The translations under genes and the position numbers were made by a program. The notes under the pieces are model-generated. The model ran no database searches and was not told where the DNA came from. It worked only from the letters and a program-made list of their open reading frames with translations. This document shows, in pieces, positions 44,590 through 57,857 of a stretch of DNA of 64,000 bases (the first letter of the stretch is position 1; the number at the start of each line of letters is the position of its first letter). Origin of the DNA: Parietaria judaica (taxonomy: Eukaryota > Streptophyta > Magnoliopsida > Rosales > Urticaceae); the NCBI GenBank assembly GCA_954871525.1, contig OX940862.1, forward strand, positions 39,362,232 to 39,426,231. The letters run 5' to 3'.

Positions 44590-45960
44590 AAAGTGATATT
44601 TTATGGAACTTTGTGGCAAAAGTTCCAAATAGTTGGAACTAACACGGGCAAGAACAATGCCAAAAGTTTGAAGTTCCCTTAGAGATACAAGTTTGGCTAG
44701 CGAGTTTGCAACTTCGTTACATAGCCTAGGAATCAACCAAAATTTTCCCACCGACGCCACCTTCTTTAACAAACCTTCAATGCTCCGAATAAATGGTCCT
44801 TGAAAGCTATTGAGAACTTTCCCGTTTACTTGGTGAAGAGTCCGAATGCAATCAGACTCCACCACCGAGATAAGCCAACCCCAGTCATAGGAGAATTGGA
44901 GCCCATGGAGAATGGCCGTACATTCCGCCGTCAAGGCCGAGTCCACTACGCCTAGCCGCGCGGCCGTGACCCCAAGGACTATGCCCCGAGTATTCCTCAC
45001 GACTTTGCGTACCGCCGCGACCCCATGCTCCTCCGTCCAAGATGCATCCGCATTGAGTGTTGGCCCAGCCCCATTTTCCGCCCATGTCCAAGAGAGTTGT
45101 CAAGCCGACTTATCGCCATTCAACCGCGGGTCCGTGGTTTGCATGGCCTCCTTGAAGCTTACGAACCATCCCGATGTCTCTTCAATCACATTCGAACTTT
45201 TTGTGTAATTCTCAAAGAGTTTGAGGTTTCGGTCCTTCCAAGACGCCCACACTAACCCGCAAAAGAGTTCCAAATTTGCTACGGAAAGAGTATCCAAAGC
45301 CCGGAAGCATAGCTCTTTAATGGGGATCACCCCCGTCTTCGGTCCATCGTTGCAATGTCGAGCTTCGCCATATTGCTTGTGCTCTTTCACAACCCGAAAT
45401 CGCAAGTAGGTTGTCTTCCAGTAGTGCCCCACAAAACTAACAAAACGGTAAACAATCTATCCCCGTACCACGGAGCGCGCCGAAAGTCGGTAAAGCGTTG
45501 AACCATATTTGCCACATAAGATGCTTGACCTTAGGGGGGATTTTTAGTCCCCACATCGTCTTACACCATCGTGTTTCTTGAGATCTTGAGCTTGATGGTC
45601 CATCGCGGGAAGCCGATCTCGCAAGCCTATAGTCTGATCGGACCGTGTAGTTCCCATCTTCTTCAAAATTCCATACAAGTCAGTCCAAAGAGTCTTCAAA
45701 ACCCAACGGGATTCTCACAATCACTTCGGCATCGTATGGACTCATCACATTTCGGACCAATTCATGATCCCATTTCTAATTCTTAATAAAGTAGGCAACT
45801 CTCCACGGGTATCCATCGTCGGGCTCGCCGGTTATCACGCCGAAAGACCCGGCTCTCGGAATCCAAGGTTGAGAGAAAGCCCTTAGATTGTCCTTCCCGA
45901 CTTGCCACCTAATCCCTCATCGCACCAAATCTCGCTCCCAACAAAGACTATTGCAAATGA
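44590..45960 (-). pseudogene. LINE retrotransposon 3' fragment (zf-RVT and RNase H)
   Basis: From 45960 downward the translation follows the end of a plant L1-type polyprotein: SQPWIPRAGSF (near 45850), YTVRSDYRLA (45620), the zinc-binding region IPPKVKHLMWQIWFNALPTFGAL (45540-45470) with FCGALL, and an RNase H domain with LNADASW (near 45050), DSALTAECTAILHGLQ (44940-44890), VESDC (44860), ending in NEVANSLAKL. The last catalytic Asp is replaced by Asn. Stops occur near 45785, 45670, 45440 and 45100. No reverse transcriptase is present, as expected for a 5'-truncated or decayed copy. Confidence 0.8.
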
Positions 45961-46199
45961 AAGAAAAGGGAGGCTTACCATCAAATTCAAGCACCGATGA
46001 AAGCGAAAAACACTTTGCTTTGAGTACTCGAATCATCAAACAATCAAGGTATTAAGATTCCCTTAGGCCTTAGTTACTAGTTACACTTCACCTGATATTT
46101 GTGACCACTTTATCACATAGTGACCGGATACAATTTTTTTTATATATATAATAGTAAAAAGTAAAAACAAAATTTCCTTATAAAATATTAATATGATAT

Positions 46200-46782
46200 A
46201 TAATTTTATTTCTGAAATAACTCACGGTTGTGAGCTTAAGCTTGATTTAGTCCGGATGACGACCAGAAGCCAGGACAGGCAGAAAGACTTGCGAGAAGTC
46301 AGCCCGGGTACCGACCAGAACAAAGGACGAACAGACGTTCAGCCCAGCTCGGGTGAACACATGAAGAGAGTCCGCATAGAAGGCAAGCTCAGCCCGGAGC
46401 ATACGAGCAGGTCAGCTCCGGGACAGAAAGACTGTCCGGGCAGAAAATGGAAAGTCTACCCAGAAAGGAAAGCGCGTAGCTTGAGGAGCAAGCAAAGATT
46501 TGGCGAGATTGTTTAGGGTAGTTTCCTGATTTAGTGCGATTCTGTTAGCTAGGGTTTTGCCTATGTGAGGCCTATATAAACCTAGCAGTGTACTCTGTAA
46601 ATTAAGAGTTAAGAGTAGAGAGTGAGTCCATTAAGTTTTTCGAGTTATCTTTGTAATTGCCTTCAATATTAATCAGAGAATTTCTTCTCCCAAATTCGTG
46701 TTCTTTAGTTCGATTGGTTCGTGGTGATTAGTCATGTTATTCGCAGATCCGTGATTTAGGATCCAACAAGTGGTATCAGAGC
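46200..46782 (+). repeat. 5' LTR and primer site of a second copia element
   Basis: The LTR ends at about 46768 (ATCCAACA), followed by the primer site TGGTATCAGAGC (46771-46782). A TATA-like CTATATAAAC is near 46571. The LTR start is uncertain; 46200 is approximate. Confidence 0.6.
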
Positions 46783-46796
46783 TTCAATCGAAGAGC

Positions 46797-47433
46797 ATGT
46801 CTTCATAAGAATCGACGATCGGAGATCTGGTTGTGAAGAAACCAGAATCCAGGGAAGGCACTGTAACACTCCATTACCCAATGCTCACGAAGAGCAATTA
46901 CGCCGTGTGGGCGCTGAAGATGAGGGTGAATCTGCAAGCGCAGGGAGTGTGGGAGGCTATTGAAGGTGACGACTCTGAAGGGCGCAAAGAGAGAATGGCA
47001 CTCGCAGCCATCTACCAAGCCGTTCCAGAAGAACTCCTTCTCATGCTCTCTGAGAAGGATTCCGCAAAAGAAGCATGGAAGACGCTTCGGACTATGCATA
47101 TGGGCGCAGATCGCGTCAAGGATGCCAAAGTCCAGACCCTGAAGAGTGAGTTCGAGGTCATGCGGATGAAGGAAAGCGAGTCGGTGGACGACTTCGCTCT
47201 GAGACTCACGTCCATCGTGACCGGCATACGCTCTCTAGGAGACAAGGTGGACGAGACCACCATTGTCACCAGATTTTTACGTGCGTTGCCTCGCAGGTAC
47301 ATGCAGATAGTGACGTCGATTGGGCAGTTCGGCGATCTCAAGACTATGACGGTTGAAGAGGTTGTTGGGCATCTCAAAACCCACGAAGAGAGACTTCGGG
47401 GCTACGGCGACAAATGAGACGAGCAGAATCTCC
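46797..47433 (+). pseudogene. Copia gag, cut by the Ty3 array
   Basis: The ATG at 46797 begins a gag with YPMLTKSNYAVWALKM, WEAIEGDD, and VTRFLRALPRRYMQIVTSI, the UBN2-type capsid region of plant copia elements. The fourth codon is a stop (TAA), and another stop (TGA) follows GYGDK at 47415. At 47434 the sequence changes to a Ty3 LTR, so the array inserted here. The rest of the copia element is presumably beyond the right edge. Confidence 0.85.
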
Positions 47434-47853
47434 TGATACCGGACCGGTAACACCCAGGTCTAGTATATTGACAAAGCAAGGCGAAAAGTAAAGATAACAA
47501 CGGCGCCACTCGGAATCCACCAAGATAAGCCTAGGATAGAAGAAACGCCACTCCCGGAATCCACCGAAAGATAAGTTTCTACACTCGCCACTCAAGGAAT
47601 CCACCAAGAGATAAGAGGGTTTTCACAAAGATAACTTTGAGAGGTTTTTTTTTTATCAAACATAATCTGCCTTCTCATTGCATTCTTGCTCTTTAAATAG
47701 AGCTGATGAGTTACAAATTCGTACATCCCCTCCAGCCTGATTCTAAGGCTTTCCAACTTCTCCACAAAGACCCAAAACAGCTCCATAAAGAGAGCACCAA
47801 GTCCCCATGACCATAAATGCCTTTTAAGGCTAGTACATGACTCTTTAATATCA
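47434..47853 (-). repeat. Ty3 LTR 1
   Basis: Begins TGATACC and ends TATCA on the plus strand; the right boundary is inferred from the matching TGATA/TATCA termini. It lacks about 8 bases seen in the others near 47842. A TATA-like CTATTTAAAG is read on the minus strand near 47700. Confidence 0.7.
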
Positions 47854-47933
47854 TACTTAACCCTTGGACTACTCAGAAAATAAATACATCCCACTAACAT
47901 AATTATTACTAACATAATTACCAAGGGCTTTAC

Positions 47934-50900
47934 TTAGACCACGAATTCAGATGTGGAAACCAAGTAAATACCATTCCCGTTATGCTCACGAGCTCCATTA
48001 CCGCTAGTTAGTCCAATACCGCTATCAGGATCCGCATCATTCTCCCCCGGTTGAAAAAGACTCAACCTCGAGTCTAGCGGTTCATCATCAACGAACGGTG
48101 ATAGATCGGCAACGTTGAAAGTTGCTGAAACACCATAGTGATCAGGAAGCTCCACCTTGTATGCGTTGTCATTGATTTTTTCCACAATGGTGAAAGGCCC
48201 GTCTGCTCTCGGTTGTAGCTTAGGATACTTCCGATTTGGAAATCGTTCCTTCCGTAGCTGAATCCATACCTTATCACCAACATGAAAAGTTACCTTCCGT
48301 CTATGCTGATTGGCTTGTTGAGCATACTTCTCCGTTTGCTTCAAGATCTTGTCTCTGACCTGAGCGTGCAATTGCTTGATAATCTTGGCTCGCTCATCCG
48401 CTGCTCCACTAAAGTTCGTCTCCGTCTTCAAGGGAACCAAATCCAAAGGGGAATTAGGATTCTTGCCATAGACAACTTCAAATGGGCTGGACTTCGTGGC
48501 TGAATGAGTGGACCGGTTGTAAGCAAATTCAGCATGTGCAAGAGACAAATCCCACCCCCTTGTGTTCTTCTTGACAAGGCTTCTCAACAATGCTCCCAAT
48601 GATCGGTTGACCACCTCGGTTTAACCGTCGGTTTGTGGATGGTGTGAAGTACTATATTGCAGACTCGTGCCCATCTTCCGCCAAAGGGTCCTCCAAAAAT
48701 GACTAAGGAACCTAGCATCCCGATCAGACGTGATTGTCTTTGGAACCCCATGTAGCTTCACAATCTCTTGAAAATAGAGATCGGCAATGTTGGTGGCATC
48801 CGCTGTTTTGCCGCACGAAACAAAATGAGCCATCTTCGAGAATCGATCAACCACCACCATGATCAAGTCCTTGTGACGCTGGGTCCTGGGAAGTCCCAAA
48901 ACAAAATCCATACTCACATCTTCCCACGGAGCATTAGGGATTGGAAGTGGCATGTATAATCCAGCGTTGCTCCCATGCATCTTGGCGTGCCGACAAGTCT
49001 CACACTGCTCAACGATCCGCCTCACATCCCGCGTTAGCTTTGGCCAAAAGAAGTTTTCTTCCACAAGCGCAATGGTTTTATCGCGACCAAAATGACCAGC
49101 TAGTCCACCCGCATGAGCCTCCCTTATGATCGCCTCCCGTAATGAACATTGGGGAACACAAAGCTGCACACCCCTGTAGAGAAAACCATCTTGCACAAGG
49201 AATTGCTTAAAAGGCTCCTTTTCACATCGCTTCCACACTTGGCCAAAATCAGGGTCATCCACATATAGGTCTTTAACGACTTCAAATCCAAGCACTTTAG
49301 CATGCATCGTATGAAGAAGTAAATGGCGTCTACTCAAAGCATCCGCTACCTGATTGGATTTTCCCGATTTGTGCTTGATGACAAAGTTGAAAGACTGCAA
49401 GAATTCAACACACTTCGCATGGCGAGAGTTTAGCTTGTGTTGTGCATTCAAATACTTCAAGGCTTCATGATCTGTAAAAAGAACAAAATCGTTAGGGTAA
49501 AGGTAGTGACTCCAGTTCGCCAATGCTCGGATGATGGCATAGAACTCCTTGTCGTATGTCGAGTACTTTCTCATCACTTCATTGAGCTTCTCACTGAAAA
49601 ATGAAATAGCTCGGCCTTCTTGGCTAAGGACAGCCCCGATGCCCACTCCGGAAGCGTCACACTCCACTTCGAACATCTTGGAGAAATCCGGTAAGGCAAG
49701 AACCGGTGCCTCTGTCATCTTCTTCTTTATCAGCTCAAAACTCTCTTGGGCTTCTTTTGTCCACTTGAAAACTCCACCCTTCATGCACTCGGTGATTGGT
49801 GAAACAACCGTACTGAAATCTCTAATGAACCGGAGGTAGAAGGAAATCATTCCATGAAAACTTCGGATGTCAAAAAGAGACTTCGGAACCGGCCACGTGG
49901 AGATTGCTTCGATCTTCGACTCATCCACCTTGATTCCATCCTTGGACACCACATATCCAAGAAAAATGAGGCTCTCCACCAGAAACTCGCACTTCTTCAA
50001 ATTAACATACAAGCTTTCACTCCTCAAAATTTCAAAGACCTGCCTCAAGTGTGTTAAATGAGCCCGTGCACTCTTGCTATACACCAGAATGTCGTCAAAA
50101 TAGACAACGACACATATTCCCATTAGTGGTTTGAAAACATGAGTCATGAGGCGCATAAAAGTACTAGGAGCGTTTGACAACCCAAACGGCATAACAAGCC
50201 ATTCGTACAAACCTCTCCCGGTCTTGAAGGCTGTCTTCCATTCATCTCCCGGTTGCATACGAATCTGATGATAACCACTGCGCTAATCGATCTTGGAGAA
50301 TATTATGCTACCATGCAACTGATCAAGAAGGTCATCTAACCTTGGAATGGGAAAACGATACTTGACCGTTATTCTGTTGATTGCCCGGCTATCCACGCAC
50401 ATTCTCCATGTTTCATCCTTCTTCGGAACTAAGAGGGCAGGAACCGCACAAGGGCTCAAGCTCTCTCGAATCAGCCCTTTTTCCATCAGCTCCTCGACTT
50501 GTCGTTGCAACTCGGCTTGTTGCTTCGGGTTGAGCCGGTATGCTGCTTTGTTGGGTAGAGAAGATCCCGGCACCAAATCAACACGGTGCTGAATTCCTCG
50601 TAATGGCGGTAGGCCACTCGGTATCTCCTCTGGTGCGCAATCTTCAAACTCCTTTAAAAGGATTTGAATCGCTTCGGGCAGCTCCTTCTTGTTGTCCGAT
50701 GTTTCCTCCACATAGAGAATAAAAACAGCTTCACAATTGGATAAAGATTGTGTAACCTGTGAACCGGTGAGCAAAGAGTGCTTCTTCGATTCGGAGGTTG
50801 CTGTAATCTTCTCCGGTTTCAAAGGTGCCAACACAATCCGCCGACCATCCTTGGTAAAGGAATGAGTGTTGTTGAATCCATCATGAATCGCTCTCCTATC

Positions 50901-52337
50901 GTACTGCCACGGTCTTCCCAATAACACATGACAAGCATCCATGGGAACAACATCACACCAAACTTCATCGTTGTAGTTCTTTCCAATAGAAAACGTCACC
51001 AAACACCTCTTGGTAACTTTCTGCCCATTTCCCTTTTGGAACCATTGAATGCGATAAGGGTGAGGGTGAGGCTCCGTCTTCAAGCCAAGCTTTTGCACCA
51101 TTTCTTCGGCAACAACATTGGTGCAGCTTCCTCCATCAATGATGACGTTGCACACACGCCCCTTTGAAGTACACCGGGTCTGGAAGATGTTGTCTCTCAA
51201 CCAAGGGTCTTCGTTCACGTGGTTGGAGTTGAGGAGTCGTCGGATGACCAGAACATCTCCTTCATCGGGTTCTTCAACGCATTCTTCCTCGTCGAAGATT
51301 GGTTGCCGTTCTTCTTCTTTGTCTTCATTATCGGCTATGGCAGCTTCTACCATCGTAATTACTCTTCGGTTTGGGCAATCGGAAGCAATATGACCAAAAC
51401 CTTGACATTTGAAACATTTCCTCGAAGCGCTGGAATTGATCGGTGGGAAAGTCTTCTCGGATCTGACTTCGGGTTTAGAGGAAGTTGATGCCTTTTCAAA
51501 GGCCGTCTTTGATGAAGATGCCCCGCCGGTATTCTTGACTCCATATCCCGTGCTCTTCGGTGTGTACTTCTTTGCTTCCTTGCGCTGCCTTTCAATATTC
51601 TCCGCTAGCTTCCGAACGTCATTAAACGTCCAATATGGTTGAAGGCGAATAGCTTCTGCAATTTCTCCTTTGAGACCGCCAAGGTAACGAGCCACCGTTT
51701 GTTCTTCAGGTTCCACCACGTCGCATTTAAGCATAAGATACTCAAATTCACGAGTATAATCTTCAATAGAAAGATCGAGCTGCTTGAAGTTGTGAAACTT
51801 CAAATAGTTGTCTTGCTTGTAACTATCTGAAATGAACCTCCTCTTGAGCTCTCTCTTCATCTTCTCCCATGTTCGAATCACTCGTCTTCCTTCTCGTAGT
51901 CGTTCTCGTCTCAGATTCTCCCACCAAAGGGATGCATAGCCCTTTAGCTTGATAGCCACCAGTTTGACTCGCTTCTCGTCAGAATAATCCTTGAACTCAA
52001 AGATCCTTTCCACCGTATACAGCCAATCGAGAAATGCGTCGCCATGAGATCTTCCGTCAAATTCAGGTACGTCAACCTTTACGTCACTTTCGTAACGTTG
52101 TGGCTGATTTCTCCTTTGAGGCCCATCGTCTTCATCGCTGGAGACATCAACATGAAAAAGATTCACGTCAACGCCATGGTTACGCTGTTCTTGACGATGA
52201 TGCTGCTGTCCTTCCATTTGCGCTAAGCGTTGCTGAAGATCAGCCATCGCTTCCCTCATGGTAGCCATCTCCATCTCTCGTTCATACTCCGTAGCCGCCT
52301 GAAAGTTAGGAGGAATAGGGTTTCCACGCCTTGCCAT
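47934..52337 (-). pseudogene. Ty3/gypsy gag-pol, unit 1
   Basis: A single gag-pol frame from ATG 52337 to the stop at 47934, broken by TAG at 50283-50285 and TAA at 48621-48623. Domains in order by residue: gag (about 90-250), zinc knuckle C308-x2-C-x4-H-x4-C321, protease with IIDGGS (399-404), reverse transcriptase with YFDD (about 746-749), RNase H with VECDASG, integrase with an HHCC region ([11 protein letters not shown]) and core (DFVLGLPR ... TSDRDARF), and a GPF-type C terminus. No clear chromodomain follows. The ending NVADLSPFVDDE ... FQPGENDAD recalls CRM-type centromeric elements, which is tentative. Unlike units 2 and 3 it keeps Trp where they have a stop. Confidence 0.9.
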
Positions 52338-52370
52338 GTGGATGATGATAAGAAACCGTGAACAAGCAAC

Positions 52371-52816
52371 TTGAGCTCAGATACCAACTGATACCGGACC
52401 GGTAACACCCAGGTCTAGTATATTGACAAAGCAAGACGAAAAGTAAAGATAACAACGGCGCCACTCGGAATCCACCAAGATAAGCCTAGGATAGAAGAAA
52501 CGCCACTCCCGGAATCCACCAAAAGATAAGTTTCTACACTCGCCACTCAAGGAATCCACCAAGAGATCAGAGGGTTTTCACAAAGATAACTTTGAGAGGT
52601 TTTTTTTTATCAAACATAATCTGCCTTCTCATTGCATTCTTGCTCTTTAAATAGAGCTGATGGGTTACAAATTCGTACATCCCCTCCAGCCTGATTCTAA
52701 GGCTTTCCAACTTCTCCACAAAGACCCAAAACAGCTCTATAAAGAGAGCACCAAGTCCCCATGACCATAAATGCCTTTTAAGGCTAGTACATGACTCAAA
52801 ACACTAATTAATATCA
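52371..52816 (-). repeat. Ty3 LTR 2 and unit 1 primer site
   Basis: LTR at 52389-52816. The adjoining primer site (52373-52385, minus strand) reads TGGTATCTGAGC, one change from the tRNA-iMet match found in the other units. Confidence 0.8.
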
Positions 52817-52896
52817 TACTTAACCCTTGGACTACTCAGAAAATAAATACATCCCACTAACATAATTATTACTAACATAATTACCAAGGGCTTTAC

Positions 52897-55800
52897 TTAG
52901 ACCACGAATTCAGATGTGGAAACCAAGTAAATACCATTCCCGTTATGCTCACGAGCTCCATTACCGCTAGTTAGTCCAATACCGCTATCAGGATCCGCAT
53001 CATTCTCCCCCGGTTGAAAAAGACTCGACCTCGAGTCTAGCGGTTCATCATCAACGAACGGTGATAGATCGACAACGTTGAAAGTTGCTGAAACACCATA
53101 GTGATCAGGAAGCTCCACCTTGTATGCGTTGTCATTGATTTTTTCCAAAATGGTGAAAGGCCCGTCTGCTCTCGGTTGTAGCTTAGGATACTTCCGATTT
53201 GGAAATCGTTCCTTCCGTAGCTGAATCCATACCTTATCACCAACATGAAAAGTTACCTTCCGTCTATGCTGATTGGCTTGTTGAGCATACTTCTCCGTTT
53301 GCTCAAGATCTTGTCTCTGACCTGAGCGTGCAATTGCTTGATAAACTTGGCCCGCTCATCCGCTGCTCCACTAAAGTTCGTCTCCGTCTTCAAGGGAACC
53401 AAATCCAAAGGGGAATTAGGATTCTTGCCATAGACAACTTCAAATGGGCTGGACTTCGTGGCTGAATGAGTGGACCGGTTGTAAGCAAATTCAGCATGTG
53501 CAAGAGACAAATCCCACCCCCTTGTGTTCTTCTTGACAAGGCTTCTCAACAATGCTCCCAATGATCGGTTGACCACCTCGGTTTGTCCGTCGGTTTGTGG
53601 ATGGTGTGAAGTACTATATTGCAGCCTCGTGCCCATCTTCCGCCAAAGGGTCCTCCAAAAATGACTAAGGAACTTAGCATCCCGATCAGACGTGATTGTC
53701 TTTGGAACCCCATGTAGCTTCACAATCTCTTGAAAATAGAGATCGGCAATGTTGGTGGCATCCGCTGTTTTGCCGCACGAAACAAAATGAGCCATCTTCG
53801 AGAATCGATCAACCACCACCATGATCGAGTCCTTGTGACGCTGGGTCCTGGGAAGTCCCAAAACAAAATCCATACTCACATCTTCCCACGGAGCATTAGG
53901 GATTGGAAGTGGCATGTATAATCCAGCGTTGCTCCCATGCATCTTGGCGTGCCGACAAGTCTCACACTGCTCAACGATCCGCCTCACATCCCGCGTTAGC
54001 TTTGGCCAAAAGAAGTTTTCTTCCACAAGCGCAATGGTTTTATCGCGACCAAAATGACCAGCTAGTCCACCCGCATGAGCCTCCCTTATGACCGCCTCCC
54101 GTAATGAACATTGGGGAACACAAAGCTGCACACCCCTGTAGAGAAAACCATCTTGCACAAGGAATTGCCTAAAAGGCTCCTTTTCACATCGCTTCCACAC
54201 TTGGCCAAAATCAGGGTCATCCACATATAGGTCTTTAACGACTTCAAATCCAAGCACTTTAGCATGCATCGTATGAAGAAGTAAATGGCGTCTACTCAAA
54301 GCATCCGCTACCTGATTGGATTTTCCCGATTTGTGCTTGATGACAAAGTTGAAAGACTGCAAGAATTCAACCCACTTCGCATGGCGAGAGTTTAGCTTGT
54401 GTTGTGCATTCAAATACTTCAAGGCTTCATGATCTGTAAAAAGAACAAAATCGTTAGGGTAAAGGTAGTGACTCCAGTTCGCCAATGCTCGGATGATGGC
54501 ATAGAACTCCTTGTCGTATGTCGAGTACTTTCTCTTCACTTCATTGAGCTTCTCACTGAAAAATGAAATAGCTCGGCCTTCTTGGCTAAGGACAGCCCCG
54601 ATGCCCACTCCGGAAGCGTCACACTCCACTTCGAACATCTTGGAGAAATCCGGTAAGGCAAGAACCGGTGCCTCTGTCATCTTCTTCTTTATCAGCTCAA
54701 AACTCTCTTGGGCTTCTTTTGTCTACTTGAAAACTCCACCCTTCATGCACTCGGTGATTGGTGAAACAACCGTACTGAAATCTCTAATGAACCGGTGGTA
54801 GAAGGAAATCATTCCATGAAAACTTCGGATGTCAAAAAGAGACTTCGGAACCGGCCACGTGGAGATTGCTTCGATCTTCGACTCATCCACCTTGATTCCA
54901 TCCTTGGATACCACATATCCAAGAAAAATGAGGCTCTCCACCAGAAACTCGCACTTCTTCAAATTAACATACAAGCTTTCACTCCTCAAAATTTCAAAGA
55001 CCTGCCTCAAGTGTGTTAAATGAGCCCGTGCACTCTTGCTATACACCAGAATGTCGTCAAAATAGACAACGACACATATTCCCATTAGTGGTTTGAAAAC
55101 ATGAGTCATGAGGCGCATAAAAGTACTAGGAGCGTTTGACAACCCAAACGGCATAACAAGCCATTCGTACAAACCTCTCCCGGTCTTGAAGGCTGTCTTC
55201 CATTCATCTCCCGGTTGCATACGAATCTGATGATAACCACTGCGCAAATCGATCTTGGAGAATATTATGCTACCATGCAACTGATCAAGAAGGTCATCTA
55301 ACCTTGGAATGGGAAAACGATACTTGACCGTTATTCTGTTGATTGCCCGGCTATCCACGCACATTCTCCATGTTTCATCCTTCTTCGGAACTAAGAGGGC
55401 AGGAACCGCACAAGGGCTCAAGCTCTCTCGAATCAGCCCTTTTTCCATCAGCTCCTCGACTTGTCGTTGCAACTCGGCTTGTTGCTTCGGGTTGAGCCGG
55501 TATGCTGCTTTGTTGGGTAGAGAAGATCCCGGCACCAAATCAACACGGTGCTGAATTCCTCGTAATGGCGGTAGGCCACTCGGTATCTCCTCTGGTGCGC
55601 AATCTTCAAACTCCTTTAAAAGGAGTTGAATCGCTTCGGGCAGCTCCTTCTTGTTGTCCGATGTTTCCTCCACATAGAGAATAAAAACAGCTTCACAATT
55701 GGATAAAGATTGTGTAACCTGTGAACCGGTGAGCAAAGAGTGCTTCTTCGATTCGGAGGTTGCTGTAATCTTCTCCGGTTTCAAAGGTGCCAACACAATC

Positions 55801-57299
55801 CGCCGACCATCCTTGGTAAAGGAATGAGTGCTGTTGAATCCATCATGAATCGCTCTCCTATCGTACTGCCACGGTCTTCCCAATAACACATGACAAGCAT
55901 CCATGGGAACAACATCACACCAAACTTCATCGTTGTAGTTCTTTCCAATAGAAAACGTCACCAAACACCTCTTGGTAACTTTCTGCCCATTTCCCTTTTG
56001 GAACCATTGAATGCGATAAGGGTGAGGGTGAGGCTCCGTCTTCAAGCCAAGCTTTTGCACCATTTCTTCGGCAACAACATTGGTGCAGCTTCCTCCATCA
56101 ATGATGACGTTGCACACACGCCCCTTTGAAGTACACCGGGTCTGGAAGATGTTGTCTCTCAACCAAGGGTCTTCGTTCACGTGGTTGGAGTTGAGGAGTC
56201 GTCGGATGACCAGAACATCTCCTTCATCGGGTTCTTCAACGCATTCTTCCTCGTCGAAGATTGGTTGCCGTTCTTCTTCTTTGTCTTCATTATCGGCTAT
56301 GGCAGCTTCTACCATCGTAATTACTCTTCGGTTTGGGCAATCGGAAGCAATATGACCAAAACCTTGACATTTGAAACATTTCCTCGAAGCGCTGGAATTG
56401 ATCGGTGGGAAAGTCTTCTCGGATCTGACTTCGGGTTTAGAGGAAGTTGATGCCTTTTCAAAGGCCGTCTTTGATGAAGATGCCCCGCCGGTATTCTTGA
56501 CTCCATATCCCGTGCTCTTCGGTGTGTACTTCTTTGCTTCCGTGCGCTGCCTTTCAATATTCTCCGCTAGCTTCCGAACGTCATTAAACGTCCAATATGG
56601 TTGAAGGCGAATAGCTTCTGCAATTTCTCCTTTGAGACCGCCAAGGTAACGAGCCACCGTTTGTTCTTCAGGTTCCACCACGTCGCATTTAAGCATAAGA
56701 TACTCAAATTCACGAGTATAATCTTCAATAGAAAGATCGAGCTGCTTGAAGTTGTGAAACTTCAAATAGTTGTCTTGCTTGTAACTATCTGAAATGAACC
56801 TCCTCTTGAGCTCTGTCTTCATCTTCTCCCATGTTCGAATCACTCGTCTTCCTTCTCGTAGTCGTTCTCGTCTCAGATTCTCCCACCAAAGGGATGCATA
56901 GCCCTTTAGCTTGATAGCCACCAGTTTGACTCGCTTCTCGTCAGAATAATCCTTGAACTCAAAGATCCTTTCCACCGTATACAGCCAATCGATAAATGCG
57001 TCGCCATGAGATCTTCCGTCAAATTCAGGTACGTCAACCTTTACGTCACTTTCGTAACGTTGTGGCTGATTTCTCCTTTGAGGCCCATCGTCTTCATCGC
57101 TGGATACATCAACATGAAAAAGATTCACGTCAACGCCATGGTTACGCTGTTGTTGACGATGATGCTGCTGTCCTTCCATTTGCGCTAAGCGTTGCTGAAG
57201 ATAAGCCATCGCTTCCCTCATGGTAGCCATCTCCATCTCTCGTTCATACTCCGTAGCCGCCTGAAAGTTAGGAGGAATAGGGTTTCCACGCCTTGCCAT
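52897..57299 (-). pseudogene. Ty3/gypsy gag-pol, unit 2
   Basis: Same domain order as unit 1, starting at ATG 57299. It carries a Trp-to-stop change (TAG at 54723-54725) between reverse transcriptase and RNase H, and a one-base deletion near 53303 in the integrase C terminus. The two unit 1 stops are absent. The stop at 54723 is also present in unit 3. The open frame also extends upstream through LTR 3 to 57680, because that LTR lost one base, but the conserved gag start is at 57299. Confidence 0.9.
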
Positions 57300-57334
57300 G
57301 TGGATGATGATAAGAAACCGTGAACAAGCAACTT

Positions 57335-57777
57335 GAGCTCTGATACCAACTGATACCGGACCGGTAACACCCAGGTCTAGTATATTGACAAAGCAAGACG
57401 AAAAGTAAAGATAACAACGGCGCCACTCGGAATCCACCAAGATAAGCCTAGGATAGAAGAAACTCCACTCCCGGAATCCACCGAAAGATAAGTTTCTACA
57501 CTCGCCACTCAAGGAATCCACCAAGAGATAAGAGGGTTTCACAAAGATAACTTTGAGAGGTTTTTTTTTATCAAACATAATCTGCCTTCTCATTGCATTC
57601 TTGCTCTTTAAATAGAGCTGATGGGTTACAAATTCGTACATCCCCTCCAGCCTGATTCTAAGGCTTTCCAACTTCTCCACAAAGACCCAAAACAGCTCTA
57701 TAAAGAGAGCACCAAGTCCCCATGACCATAAATGCCTTTTAAGGCTAGTACATGACTCAAAACACTAATTAATATCA
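57335..57777 (-). repeat. Ty3 LTR 3 and unit 2 primer site
   Basis: LTR at 57351-57777, primer site TGGTATCAGAGC on the minus strand at 57337-57348. It shares with LTR 4 two changes absent from LTRs 1 and 2: AACTCC for AACGCC near 57462 and a missing T near 57537. Confidence 0.85.
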
Positions 57778-57857
57778 TACTTAACCCTTGGACTACTCAG
57801 AAAATAAATACATCCCACTAACATAATTATTACTAACATAATTACCAAGGGCTTTAC

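Noticed and set aside
48768..54091. Plus-strand frames of 60-96 residues repeated in each Ty3 unit
   Set aside because: They lie antisense to gag-pol and recur only because the units are copies.
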